A program made the position numbers and the translations under genes. Shown here in pieces: positions 1 to 12,249 of a stretch of 64,000 nucleotides of DNA. Every line of letters begins with the position of its first letter. The first letter of the stretch is position 1. A model generated the notes under the pieces. It ran no database searches and had not been told where the DNA came from. It saw nothing but the letters and a program-made list of their open reading frames with translations. The stretch is taken from assembly GCA_033961575.1 (NCBI GenBank), contig CM066731.1, positions 84,341,501-84,405,500 on the forward strand, read 5' to 3'. Source of the DNA: Aselliscus stoliczkanus. Lineage: Eukaryota > Chordata > Mammalia > Chiroptera > Hipposideridae.

Positions 1-1804
1 AAACGCTACTTTGCGTTAAAAACACACCACTCCTTTTTGGCTTTTAAATATTTATGGTTTCCTAAACAAAATGTATTTATACTTCCATTAGGAAAAAAGG
101 AAAGCAGAGTGGTCTTACCATGATAAAAAGACATATAAATGTTATGGTACCAACGAGCATTTTTAGCATGATATAAGATCTTCTCTTCCCAAACATGGCC
201 TCTGTCTTACCCCCCATATCTCCTGCCATGGATATTTAATTTGAGAATATTTATATTCCTTGTTTTATCTGTACATGGCTCTCACCATGTACCTAGTTCA
301 TAAACAATTGTAATTATTATAAAGTACTTTCTGCAACTTAATGTCACTTAGACACATTTTACTGGTGGTTTCCATAACAAATTTTCCCTCAGAATTTCCT
401 CATAACCATAGGATATGTGAACAATAAGTTGTTTTCCAGCTTGATGAATGAAGGCATCAAAATATGATTCAAAGAACAATTTTAGCTCAATAATTGGCAA
501 TAATTCTGAGCCCACCAGCAGCATTTGTCTGCCTGCCATGGTGTCTCTGAGATTTCCAGTGCATCATGGCAGTAGGTGGTAGGTAATATACCTTTAAGTG
601 ATCCCAATAAAATTTTGACAAAGACAAAGCAAGCTCTTATCGCTCATGGCCAAGTCACAGAAAGTGACACTTGAGGGCTGGAAAACTTAAGAACTATAAA
701 ATCCTGGGACTTCACCTTCCCACACAACTTGCTACTCAGTTCATATTCCCCAACAAGTTGTCCTTCCCTTGTACTCATCTTTACTTATAGCTTCCAGTGG
801 AGAGCAATGGAAATTATATTTTATATTTATATATTTCATGCAGCATCATTTATATTTATATATTTATATTTATATATTTCATATATATCTTATTATTTTT
901 TAAATTTCTCTACCATTAGCATTCACTGTCTAACTGGTTAATAGATAGTAATTAACACCACAGAACCAATGTTGAATGCATTCACAACTCTAAATATTAT
1001 AATGTAGAAATATGCTCTCTTGCCTTGTAAGTGGACTTTTCTAGTTAATCTCCTGTTATTAGAGTGAATATGTACTTAGTGTTTGATTTTCAATTTTATA
1101 ACAAGGGAGGATGTTTAATATTTAGAAATAGAGGCTATCAAAGTAAAAAAAAAATAATAGTGTTTTCTACCATACACACTTACATCTGGATTTCTAGAGA
1201 CAAAGTAAAGAGAAATTTCCAAATTCATGCTGGTCTGAGTGAAATATAGTTTCTGTCCCATAATAAAGGGGGTACATAAAATAGGAGGAGACTCCTTTTT
1301 GTTATCAGAACAAGGCTGTGAAACTATTGGTGAATATTTGGGACTGTGCTCAAGACAATAGACATTCTTCCTTCATTATGTGATGCTGAATGCCTCTCTA
1401 TCCACTGATCATTTGATAATGATATATTTATCTTGAAAGACTATTCTTCCCTTCTCTTCCTAAATGAAACCTACATCTCTTGGGAAGATTCCCAGCTCAG
1501 GAAGAGATATAAGTAAAAAAGCCACCTCCTGAGTTTCAGGAACAGTCCAGCAACTGGAAGTTATGGATCTTCAAGTTCATTTGGTCATGTCTTTCTTTTC
1601 CCTAAGGGAATTTAAGCCTAGAAGGATGCAGTGACTTTTGCAGTCACTCGTGTTTTATGACTTTTCTCCTCCACCAAGATGTAGTGCAAAATCATGGTAA
1701 ACTTAATTTCATCATTTTCTATATAGTAACCAAACTACACATAGTCAAGTAAGGTCATGCTCTTGAGGATTAGTAATATTCAGACAGGAATTTGTATTAG
1801 TGAT
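1..1804. other. Unique AT-rich DNA, no gene recognised
   Basis: No open frame longer than about 70 codons, no recognisable repeat and no RNA gene. AT-rich runs of the ATATTTAT type occur around 820-900. The short frames are scattered over both strands and look like chance. Unidentified old repeats cannot be excluded by eye. Confidence 0.5.
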
Positions 1805-2565
1805 TCTTTTAAAATTAAAATTTGTATAAATATATATATATATTTAATTATAGTTTACATTCAATATTATTCAGCTTCAGCTTCAGGTGTACAGCACAGT
1901 GGTTAGGCATCTACACAGTCCATGAAGTGGTCTCCCTAATTAGACAAGTGCCCATCTGACATCCTACAAAATCTTTACAGCATTATTGATTATAGTCCCC
2001 AAACTGTCTTCATATCCCTGTGGCAATATTGTGACTACTAATTTGTGCTTTCTAATCCATTTACCTCCTCCCCATCCCTACTCCTCTCCCATCTAGCAAC
2101 CATCAGTTTTTTCTCTATATCTCTGAGTCTATTTCTGTTCAGTTTGCTCATTTATTCTGTTCTTTAAATTCTACATATAAGTGAGATCATATGATATTTG
2201 TCTTTCTCTGTCTGACTTACTTCACTTAGCACAATATTCTCTAGGTCCACCCATGTCATTGCAAATGGAAAGATTTCATTCTTCTTTATAGGGGAGTAAT
2301 ACTCCATTGTATAAATGTACCACAGTTCCTTTATCCAGTTATCTACCATGGACATTTCCGTTGTTTCCATGTCTTAGCTATTAAGTATATCTACATATTG
2401 ACATCTATATCATCTATATCTATATTTATCAATATCTATATGGTCACGGGATGTGAAATACAGTGTAGGGAATAGAGTCAATGGAATTGTAACAGCACTA
2501 TACGATGTCAGAGGGGTAGTAGATTGTGGGGGTTTATCACTTTGTGAGGGGTATAATAAATGTCT

Positions 2566-2846
2566 TGTTGGTCCTGCCCAACAAGAGCAGCAGGAAATGA
2601 GAAGAGGTCGTGAAGGGTTAAAAAAGACAGGAACCAAGAATAGAGTGCAAGCGGGCCAGGGGACTCAAGCCTCAAAGACTGAGCGCCGAACTGGGCCAAT
2701 GTGTAGCTCTTATTGATACTTCAACCCAGAAGTGGAATTGGTTTTTCCACTGTCTGTGAGTCTCAAGCCTGAGAACTTGCTTAAGCCAGATTACCCATGC
2801 CTGCAGGCTGCTATTACCCCCATTGTGCTCCAACAAATGCTATGCC

Positions 2847-2895
<49 letters not shown>

Positions 2896-3121
2896 CAGGA
2901 GACAAAGTCGTTAAACTCACTAAAAAGGATTTATCTCTAAACCTACTGATAAGGGGATTGGGAATCAACCCATATTGTTCCATCAGGTCTCAGCTTTCCA
3001 GGATGCCCCCTGAGGAAGCTTTACAGGAATCATTACTCCTGGTCTTATGGAGTTTGAGACAACTCCTCCCTTTTAGGAATGGGTGTGGGGAAACAGGCAG
3101 CTGGGCAGCTGCGTGGCAACA
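2566..3121. mobile_element. Solo LTR inserted in an L1 3' UTR
   Basis: A 556-bp block interrupts the L1 3' UTR exactly between ATAAATGTCT and ATGTGTAAG. It begins TGTTGG and ends GGCAACA, the TG...CA termini with short inverted repeat expected of a retroviral LTR. Flanking hexamers ATGTCT (2560-2565) and ATGTGT (3122-3127) look like a 6-bp TSD with one change. No internal gag/pol/env sequence is present, so it is a solo LTR. A 6-bp duplication would fit class II (beta-like) endogenous retroviruses, but the family was not identified. An (AC)n run lies inside. Confidence 0.62.
2849..2893. repeat. (AC)n microsatellite
   Basis: Uninterrupted CA dinucleotides, about 22 units, inside the solo LTR. 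Likely polymorphic in length. Confidence 0.97.
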
Positions 3122-3239
3122 ATGTGTAAGTATTACATTGTTTTGTATACCTGAAACTAACAAAAATAATTTAAAAAACAAGAACAATAAAAACTAATAA
3201 TAGTGTTAGTCATCAAGACCTGACCATGGGTGAAGGTAT

Positions 3240-3410
3240 GTGCAAAGTCCAGATATTATTTAATTAATCCTTGTAGCAGTTTGATGAGTAGGGATTATTA
3301 TTATTATTGTTTTTCATATGGGGAGAAAGAGAGGTTCATTGACTTGACTGAAGTCAACACAGCTAGTAAGCAGATGAGCTGGGATACCTATCATCCAACA
3401 TCAGTTTGTT
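3240..3410 (+). repeat. MIR SINE fragment
   Basis: Shows the MIR layout in order: ATTATTATTATT with GGGGAGAAAGAGAGGTTCA, then ACACAGCTAGTAAG and GAGCTGGGAT. Highly diverged, as expected for this ancient mammal-wide family. Sequence after it to 3490 ends in AAATGCTTATTAA and a poly(A). Confidence 0.75.
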
Positions 3411-3556
3411 AGATTCATAAGTAGCTCTCTCATCCCCCAAACTGTGAATGTGCCTTGCTAATAGGAGATAAATAAATGCTTATTAACTAAAAAAAAAAAA
3501 AATTCAAGTATGCTTTCCTTTATTGACTAAGGTTTCTTGAAGTAAAATATCTCTAA

Positions 3557-4997
3557 AAAGAACAAGGTTGGAAGTATCACACTCCCTGACTTCAAATTAT
3601 ATATACTATGAAGGGACAATAATCAAAACAACATGGTATTGGAAGAAAAAAAGACCAATTTTACAGAACTTGGAAATAAACCCACATAGATATGGGCAAA
3701 TAATTTTCAACAAAGGAATCAAAAGCATACAATGGAGAAAAGAAAACCTCTTTAATGAATGATGCTGGGAAAATTGGAAAACCATGTGCAAAAGAAAGGA
3801 ACTGGACTGCTATCTGTCACCACACATCAAAATTAACTCAAAATGGATCAAAGACCTAAATATAAAACCTGAAACAATAAATTGCATAGAAAAAAACTTA
3901 GGTACTAAATTTATGTACCTTGTATTAGAGAGGATTTTATGAATTTGATCTCAAAGGCAAAGGAAGTAAAAACAAAAATAAATGAATGGTATTATATCAA
4001 ACTAAAAAGCCTCTGCACAGCAAAAGAAATCACCAACAAAACAAAGAGGCAAACAACTGAATGAGAGAAGATGTTTTCAAACAATATCTCCGATAAGCAG
4101 TTAATATCCAAAACACATAAAGAACTCATATGACTCAACAACAAAAACACCAACAATCAAATTATAAAATGGGCAGAGGACCTGAACAGACACTTCTCCC
4201 AAGAAGACAAGTGAAAAGATGCTCAACTTCACTAGCTATTAGGGAAATGCAAATCAAAACCACCAGATACCATGTGTTAGAATGACTATTATCAGCAAGA
4301 CAAGTAGTAACAAGTGTTGGAGAGGTTGTGGAGAAAAAAAACCCTCACACTCTGCTGATGGGAATGTAAATTGGTACAGCCACTCTGAAAAACAGTAAGG
4401 GGGGTCTCAAATATAAGAATAGAATTACCATATGACCCAGCAATCCCTCTTCTGGGTATCTACTTCCAAAATTTGAAAACATTTATCTGTAAAGATATAT
4501 GTACCCCTATGCTCATAGCAGTATTATTCACGGTGACAAAGATGTAGAAACAACCGAAGTGTCCCTTCAATAGATGATTGGATAAAGAAGATGTAGTACA
4601 ATAGAATATTTCTTAACCATAAGAAAAGATGAAATACTACCATTTGTGACAAATGGATGGATCATGAGATTATCATGCTAAGCAAAATAAGTCAGATAGA
4701 AAAAGTCGAGAACCATATGATTTCACTCATATGTGGGATATAAAACTAAAAGCAACAAATGAACAAAACAAACAAACAAGCAAAAACTCATAGATACAGA
4801 CAACAGTTTAGTGGTTACCAGAGGGTAAGGGGATCAAATATATGATGAAGGAAGATGTGACCTTGGATGGTGAACACACATACGATATATAGATAATATA
4901 TTGTAGAATTCTACACTTGAAACTACATAATTTTACTAACTAATGTCACCTAAATAAATTTAATTTAGAAAAATGAAAAAATATGAAGGCTGAAAAC
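3557..4997 (+). mobile_element. 5'-truncated L1 (ORF2 3' third and 3' UTR)
   Basis: Begins inside ORF2 at AACAAGGTTGGAAGTATCAC and runs through the reverse-transcriptase-distal and C-terminal ORF2 parts to a 3' UTR ending CACCTAAATAAATTTAA and an A-rich tail. The coding part is broken by many stops and frameshifts. A perfect 16-bp TSD, AGTAAAATATCTCTAA, sits at 3541-3556 and 4998-5013, fixing both ends and showing one retrotransposition event of a 1441-bp copy. Confidence 0.9.
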
Positions 4998-5013
4998 AGT
5001 AAAATATCTCTAA

Positions 5014-7029
5014 TTGTAAGTCCTTTATAGTTTTTATTTACAGCTAACGATATGATTATCCCTGGTAATGTTCTCCTGTTTTAGTTTTATGTGCAGTCCT
5101 AGATGGACATAGGTGAAAGGAAAAAAGTGAAGAAGGTTTATTTTTCCTATGTAGCTCAATCTGATCATTCTGATATTTGATGTTTGGTGTAAACCATAGA
5201 GACTTCCTGCTATGGTGTATTTAGAATATTAAAAGGATTGACAATCTGGAAAATATAGGATTACAATGTTCTTAGATTAATTTTTTCCATCTCTTCTTGC
5301 CTCCCCAACACCTCCTAGTCATCATAAAATGGAGGTGTTTATGAAGGAAGATGTTGGTGAATGTTGTCTTTTTAAATATTTTTATGAATAGCTCAAGTTA
5401 TGTTAGACTTGGGTGGCTTATGCTCAATTCTCAAGGATGTCGGGGCTCTCTGTATCTCCAAAACCCTTATGTGTATGTGCCTTAATTTACCTAACCTAAT
5501 CTCAACCACTTATATTGGACATAATGGCTAAAAAAAGAAATTGTCTTACTGGTCAAAAAATAAAACAAAATACATACAGCAACTCTATTTATGTTCAGGG
5601 ACAGAGTCACGTGTTCCAGTTCGTTGAACATAATCATACAAATGACACCCTCCACTGCAGACTTTTGTTTGCTTAAAATTCCAAATTATTTAAGAGAAAA
5701 ATTACTCTTTATACCATTACACCAATTAAATGTCATTTTAGCATCTATGCCCACACTTACGTTTGACAACTGAAAAATTGTCTACAAATTCCAAAAATTT
5801 CACCAATATCTATTATGTTTAAGGAAATCTACCTTCTGCATGATTTGCCAGGATCACTCCCAATCTTCATTAGTAGTTCCCTTGAATAAACAGTAGAATT
5901 CAAAATGACATTGTCTTTTATCACTTTCTTGTAGTTTCACACACTGCTCCTTTAGTTGTTAATAAGCACTTCTTTTGCATATTGCAGAGACCAGAATCAT
6001 GCATGACAGATCATATCCTAACTATAGTTTACACAAATTATTTTTAAATGTAATTATTTATGCTGAAAAATATATTGAAAAGATTTAAAAAATCTTTTGG
6101 CTTACTGATAGTATGTTCTCATTTGAAGAGTCATTACTAACTGTATAAAAACCTTATATACATTTAAGCTACAAATTATAGAACTAAAATTAGCAATTGT
6201 ACAATTATTTCATGCTTTTTGTGGAAAAGAAGAAATATAGCAGATGGGAAATAATCTTAGAATTCTAGCTCAACCTTTTGTTAGCTTTGAAAACTTGGGC
6301 AAATTAACTACCTTTCAGAATTTCTTAATCTATAAGTTAACAAAGTTGTAATAAACAATTTTGCATGTACATATTTATTATCTTTAAAATGTTATGCAAC
6401 TATATAATAGTGAATTGAAATTATTTATGGATAGAAATATTTCCAGAGCCTACTTAGATACATATTACACACACAACACATACACATGAAACTACTTTCT
6501 CTGTCTTCTGATTCTCTCCACTTTTGATATTTAAAAAAAACTAGGGAAATCACACACATAAACACAGAGGTTTTTGGATAATTGATCATTGACTTGACCC
6601 TTCCTTTGATGGGTCTTGAGCCCATCAAAATACATTGTGACATTCTATCATATTCTAAGTGGTCTATTTTATTAGAAAACTTGGAAAATTATAAGCTACA
6701 CTGACATTATATAGAAGGAATGATTAAAATAAAATATTCAAGAGGAAATAAAACATTTTAAGTATCTACGAAGAAATAAAACATTTTACAAAAGACCTAC
6801 TCTCCCCCAAAACACAAGACCCAGTAAACTTCGCAGGGAAATTTTGTTAATATTCTGAGATCAAATTGTTCAAATATTGCGTAAATTATTCCAGAGAATT
6901 GAGAGAGGTGAAACATTTCCAATTTCCTGTCTTTAAGGCTGTCATTGCACTGATAATATTGTGCCATAAAACTACAAACAAATATCACTTATGAATATTG
7001 ATATAAAATAAAATATGAAATAAAACATT
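5014..7029. other. Unique AT-rich DNA, nothing recognised
   Basis: Two kilobases of AT-rich sequence with no reading frame above about 72 codons and no repeat I can name. Confidence 0.45.
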
Positions 7030-7282
7030 ACATTAGCAAATGAAATTTAGCAACACATGAAAGAAGACTATACCACAATTAAGTGCAATTACATCAGGAA
7101 TGCAAGGATGGTTCAATTTTAGTAAGTCTAATAAAATTTGCTGTTAATAGAAATCAAAGAAGAAAAGTCATATAATCCTTTTGCTGCCTGTGAAAGACAT
7201 TCTAAAATACTATTTAATAAAATTTAACAGGCATATTGTATAAAAACTCTTACTAAGATGTTTATAGAAATAGATACTGCAT

Positions 7283-7484
7283 TTGGGGGTGCCAAAAAAG
7301 TAAACATTTTAAGAGATGTATTATCTATTATTACTGTTCAAAGTTGAATTGAATTATGATAGCAATGTGTAGTGTGATGTTCATTCAAAAAGTGGCATTA
7401 ATAAAATGAATGCTAACATCATTCATTGTATTACAATTTTAATACAGTTTTCTCCTTTCTTAAAATGTGTATACATTTTCTGGA
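7283..7484. mobile_element. Short mariner-like MITE
   Basis: About 200 bp inside the old L1. The left end reads GGGGGTGCCAAAAAAGTAAA and continues CATTTTAAGAGA. The right end, reversed, reads CCAGAAAATGTATACACATT followed by TTAAGAAAGG, giving imperfect terminal inverted repeats. TA dinucleotides flank the right side. The GGGGGTGCCAAAAAA terminus resembles Tc1/mariner elements seen in bats, from memory. No transposase is present. Confidence 0.55.
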
Positions 7485-8014
7485 TATATATATATATATA
7501 TTTAAATTTCAAACCAGAATCTAGCTTAACAACAAAATACTGGTTTTATAAGTACTAGCTGATACAATTAGATATAAAAGGCATACAAATATATGAGATA
7601 GAAACAACATTATGATTATATGCAGATAGTATGATTATATATTTGAGAACTCAATGAAATTAATGAAAATTATTATCAGAAAGAATTTAATTATGTATTA
7701 GATTATGAAGTTAATATTCAAAACTAATAATTTTCTCTAAAGTCTCAAAATTAGAAAATATAACAGAAGAAAAATATCTCATTTTAATGATCATAATATT
7801 TATAAAATACCCAGGACAAAATGCATATAAATGTATAAGACCTACATAAAAGGAAAACTTTAAACATCTACAGAGAAACATTAAGAATTTGATATTTTTT
7901 AAGAGATTGAATTTTTATATTCCAGAAGAGGAAGAAAATTCAGTAATGTAAAGATATTATCTATAAATTAAACTATAAATGTAATTTGATACACAGTTTT
8001 TTAAAAAGCAATAT

Positions 8015-8523
8015 TTTGAAAATATTTACTTGTAAGGTATATGTACCCCTATATGCATGGAAACAACAGAAGTATCCTTTGATAGATAATTGGATAATGG
8101 AGATGTGGTATGTATATACAATGGAATATTACTCGGCCATAAGAAAAAAATGAAATACTGACATTTGTGACAACATGACGGATCTTGAGAATATCATGCT
8201 AAGTGAAATAAATCAGATGGAAAAAATAAAGAACCATGTGATTTCACTCATATGAGGGATATAAAACTGAAAGCAACAAATGAACAAGACACAAAAACAA
8301 AAACTCATAAACATAGATAGTATGGTAGTTACCAAGAAAAAGAGGGGTAGAGGAGAGGTAGAAAAGTGAAAAGGGGGTCAAATATGTTATGACGGAAGGA
8401 GATTTGACTTTGGATGGTGAACACACAATGTGATATACAGATGATGTATTATAGAATTGTACACTTGAAACATGTAATTTTATTAACCAATGTCACCCTG
8501 ATTAATTTAATAAAATTAAAAAC
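8015..8523 (+). mobile_element. 5'-truncated younger L1 3' end
   Basis: ORF2 C-terminal coding remnant (ATGGAATATTACTCGGCCAT, TTTCACTCATATG) followed by a 3' UTR ending CATGTAATTTTATTAACCAA then TGTCACCCTGATTAATTTAATAAA. Flanked by AGCAATAT at 8007-8014 and 8524-8531, a short TSD. It has a small internal deletion just after GTACCCCTATATGCATGG compared with the sibling copy at 3557-4997. It landed inside the older L1. Confidence 0.82.
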
Positions 8524-9718
8524 AGCAATATCAATTTATTTTAAAAAATACGACACCTTAATATATTCATATAAAAAATAAGATGGAAAGTCAAGACAAT
8601 TCTGAAAAAGGAGAATAAAGAGATATTTTGTTATTTATTTTTAAGCCATATTAATTAAAATTTGATATAAGTATGTATCATCCATCCATGTACCCATTTA
8701 TGCATCCTGTCTGTCTGTTAATCTGGTTACCCATATAAAATTGCTGATTTTCAACCCATGAAACTGGCAATTCCATATGGCTCGACATAATATGTAGGTC
8801 ACATTTCAAATCAATCAAAAAAAATATGGCAATTCACAAAAAAGACATTTAAAAGCATGAAAATCATCTCAGCCTCATCTATAATTAATGAAAACCATAT
8901 TTAAACATAGCATTCTTTTAATCTCTCAAATGCACAAGGTAAATTAAGTTTAGAATACATTGTGTTGACAGCTGTATGGGAGAATAGGCAATATCATCCA
9001 TTATTAGTTATTGTTTAGATTGGTATCAACTATTGGGAAGGCAATCAATAATATTTGTCAAAAACTGAACAGCTTTTTTTCCTTAAAATTTCCATCTGAG
9101 AAATTAATGTTACAGAAAACTTTGAACATACATGCAAAATAATCTGCATAAGAATATTGTTACTATAAACAACAACAACATAAATGTATATCAATAAATA
9201 GAGGATAGGATAAGTAAATTTTGGAGTTTTTACATTATAGAGTGATATTTGAGTATAGCCATTAAAAATGAGTTAAACTTATATATACCTTTATGTAAAT
9301 ATTTCTCAGAAATAGTTAAATGGAAAAAAGCAAGATCTAGAATAGCAAGGATGGTAGGTCCTCCTGGTAGTTGTGTAAAAAATTCAAAAAGATGAATATA
9401 TATATATATCTTAGTAAGTTTGCAGACTATCTCTGGAAGGATACATTGAAATTAGCGATAGTGGTTATTTCTGAAAGAGCGAAGGAAGAAACTAGGGATT
9501 TAAAGTGGCAAGGAGACAGATGTTTCATGTGATGCTCCTTGTTCTGTTTGAGTTTTTATATTAATTTAAAACATCAATAATAAAAAAAAATAAAAACAAA
9601 ACATAATTGTCATAAAATTTTGGGAGAAATTTTGGTTTTATTTTCACCACTATAAAAGTTAGATATATATGTATAAAGAGCTGATTGTATTTCTATTACA
9701 GAATAAAAGCAGCTGACA

Positions 9719-9827
9719 GGGCCGGCCAAGTGGCACGGTGATTAAGCGCTGGCTTGGGACGCCAGCAGCCTTGGTTCGGGTCCCACATGTGAGGGCCAGT
9801 GACACTGCCCTCAAAAAAAAAAAAAAA
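9719..9827 (+). mobile_element. Short tRNA-derived SINE (head-only form)
   Basis: Starts GGGCCGGCC, then the A-box-like TGGCACGGTGATTAAGCGC and the B-box-like GGTTCGGGTCCCAC, ends CAGTGACACTGCCCTC and a poly(A). The perfect TSD AAAAGCAGCTGACA is at 9705-9718 and 9828-9841. The body equals only the first ~95 bp of the 447-bp SINE at 28253. It carries an internal RNA polymerase III promoter and would be mobilised by L1 proteins. Confidence 0.93.
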
Positions 9828-9841
9828 AAAAGCAGCTGACA

Positions 9842-11782
9842 AACAATTCCAGTAGGGGAAATTAAATTTAGTCAATGAATATTACAACTAAAAATATGTA
9901 ACTTGTCTCATGATTACCCTTTCTCTATACCCTTTCTGTAAGGATACATTGTCCCTAATAAGTAATGAAAAAATTACCTGAAATTTTTTCTTCATGAAAA
10001 CCTGCTGACCACAGCACGCCTATTTTCTTGTATCCCAGAGATATTTCTATAAATGGAGGTACACTTTCCCAATCTCATTCCACAGCTCACATATAAAGTT
10101 TGTATTTCTCTTTGGGAAAAGGGCATGGGGAAGAAGTCTGAATGATGAGAAATCATTTTTCACATTTCCTTCTCACTCTGTGATAGTAGCACCAGCAGGA
10201 CTGGAAAATAATGTTCGAGTCTGAAGGCACATACGGTAACTACAGAGACCTCCTTTGATACTTCTGAAGTCATTTTAAATGGGGCCATCCATTTTGTCTG
10301 AGTTGCACAACTCATCCAGAACCTAGTACAGTCATCTGTTGTCACCCGCTGATCACCTGTTTCTCCCATGATCTTTGTGTTTGATCTTGGAGACATTAAG
10401 CAGCATGGAGAGCAAAAAGCATCATGGGTACCCTGCCACCTGCCCTCCTCAATAGACTTGATGGAGAGAACCTTTCTATTTGCCATTTACCCACTGCCAG
10501 AAAGGGTATGCTGGGGTGAGTAGTGTATGTCTGAAGAGTTCAGCAGGGGGTTCAGCCTGCAAAAAGATAACCAAGTTAAAATATAGAAAATGGTAATGCT
10601 TTTAAGCAAGAATGTGATGTCACCCACCAGGTGATCCGCTTAAAGAATGAAGTTCCACTTACAGGTTTGTACAATTGCTTCATGGGATATCTTCGCTCTT
10701 TCCTTGAAGGACAACTTGGTCTGGGAGCTCCTCTCAATAGACTCAGCAGGTAGCACCAACAACTCCCTAGCTATTAAAGAGCTTTTTCCATTTCCCTTTT
10801 TTTCCCCCATTTGGACAGCGATACTGAAGTTAACTGCCTTGTTAAAGGCAGTCTATGTCTGGGCACTATTATCTGCCCATGCAGCCAAAATCAACAGCGA
10901 AGGAATTGATACCTAGAGTATTTGATAGCTAGGGTTGGGCACATTGCTAGATCATGTGGAAAGTTACACCATGCTCAAGGGAAATGAGGAATGGTCTATA
11001 TGGGAGAGCAATAGCAGTAGCAACTGGAGTAAACTGGAATATGCAAGCATCTCTAGCTTTCTCACAATGGAGTATAGTGCTCCATAGCAAGGGCTTACTG
11101 GAAAAATCAAGGTCAAACTCTTAGAGATATGGTTAGACAACATTAGAGACATCTAACATTCCTTGACCCATTTTTTTTCGCAGTAGATTCAAATGACAAC
11201 TAAGGAACCTGTATATTAAACGGCATACTCTCCTTAAGTTTCTAAATCAAACTGAATGAATATAAATTTATTTAGAAAAAATTTCCAATGGAAAAACAGA
11301 ATTGAGTTCAGCCCAGTGAAATCAGATTATTCATATATAATATTTAAATAGATATTATTTGTGGCATATTACACAGCATATCTAAAATTCAAAGTTTTCT
11401 AAATTAATGAAAAAGAATGTATGTTTCTGCTATATCAATTGAACAAACTAACCAAGGTCAGACCATCAATTTTGCAACATAATCCAAGCTACATCGAGAT
11501 ATTGTTCCATGTTTTGTCTCTGGCCTCTGGATTAGTTTCTTATTAAAACTTCAGTTGGCACATTGTGTAGTAGCAGAGATATAGGACTGGAACTCTATAG
11601 GTATGAAAAATTGTAGAAATGAATAAAGTGAATGTTCTATGCAATAATTCTAAGAAAAGTGGATAATGAGGTGAATCCTCCTTCACCCTTGGCTCAGATA
11701 CACTCTATGTTTGTTAAGTGTGGACATCTTCTGTTGTCTCACATGACTAGTATCTTAATTAAGACCACATCAATGCTTCATT
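9842..11782. other. Unclassified DNA, no gene supported
   Basis: Less AT-rich than its neighbours between about 10150 and 10920. A 108-codon minus frame (10160-10486) and an 89-codon plus frame (10647-10916) lie here. Neither has a recognisable domain, and no splice or promoter context was identified. It could be unique sequence or a very old retroviral or LTR relic. Confidence 0.4.
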
Positions 11783-11799
11783 AAGAAGCATTCAATCTT

Positions 11800-12232
11800 G
11801 AGGGAGAAGGGGAAAGGATTAGACAGCAAAAATAGGCAACTAAAATACTGCCACGGGGATATGAAAGACAGTTCGGGGAATATAATGGATAATGTTGTAA
11901 ATATTTTGTGGGATGTCAGATGGTCATATGTCTTGTTAGGGAGACCATTTCATGGATGGAGTAGAGGCTTGATCACTGCACTGTACACCTGAAGCTGAGG
12001 TTGTATAATATTGTATACCAACTGTAATTGAACATATAGATAGTCATGGGATGTGGATTATAATGTGGAAGGGAGTCAGAGGAAGTGTAATAGATATATA
12101 TGATATGGGGGGGAGGAGTGGGGTGGCTAAATGGGGGAGGGGGTTGTCACTTTGAGGGGTAAAAAGTATAACTATTGCACTGTGTTGTACACCTGAAACT
12201 AATTAAAAGTAAATAAATAAATTGAAAAAAAA
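11800..12232 (+). mobile_element. L1 3' UTR-only insertion
   Basis: Consists only of L1 3' UTR, from GAGGGAGAAGGGGAAAGGAT through TGATCACTGCACTGTACACC to TTGTACACCTGAAACTAATT and an A-rich tail. The perfect 17-bp TSD AAGAAGCATTCAATCTT is at 11783-11799 and 12233-12249. Closely matches the 3' UTR of the ORF2-less element at 20260-20678, so it is of the same young family. Contains G-runs near 12100-12150. Confidence 0.93.
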
Positions 12233-12249
12233 AAGAAGCATTCAATCTT

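Larger units (their letters stand above)
1805..3195 (+). mobile_element. 5'-inverted, truncated L1 (3' end of ORF2 plus 3' UTR)
   Basis: Bases 1805 to about 2395 read as L1 on the minus strand: the 3' UTR first, then the antisense ORF2 C-terminus, whose frame ends in the familiar L1 tail MISLICRI. From about 2425 the remaining 3' UTR (GGTCACGGGATGTGAA...) runs on the plus strand to an A-rich tail ending near 3195. Inverted 5' segment followed by a sense 3' segment with tail is the structure left by twin priming. An AT-rich stretch lies at the left edge. The flanks TTAGTGATTC and TTAGTCATCA may be a decayed TSD. The 3' UTR is interrupted by an LTR at 2566-3121. Confidence 0.72.
7030..9600 (+). 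mobile_element. Old, decayed L1 (ORF2 through 3' UTR)
   Basis: Weak but ordered L1 ORF2 similarity: the CATCAGGAATGCAAGGATGG and AAAATTTAACAG blocks near 7090-7230, the region around 7580-7990, and the C-terminal block GTATAGCCATTAAAAATGAG near 9255. The 3' UTR carries GAAAAAAGCAAGATCTAG and ATCTCTGGAAGGATACA, and the element ends ACATCAATAATAAAAAAAAA near 9590. The type resembles ancient L1M families. It is interrupted by a mariner-like MITE (7283-7484) and by a younger L1 end (8015-8523). No intact frame remains. Confidence 0.65.

Noticed and set aside
2823..3197. 124-codon frame with Thr-His repeats
   Set aside because: Runs across the (AC)n microsatellite and the end of the solo LTR into the L1 tail.
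9719..9827. tRNA gene
   Set aside because: A- and B-box sequences are present, but there is no cloverleaf with acceptor stem; it has a poly(A) tail and TSD, so it is a SINE.
10160..10486. 108-codon minus frame as a small protein gene
   Set aside because: No recognisable domain, no neighbouring exon, promoter or poly(A) context; kept only as an unassigned region.
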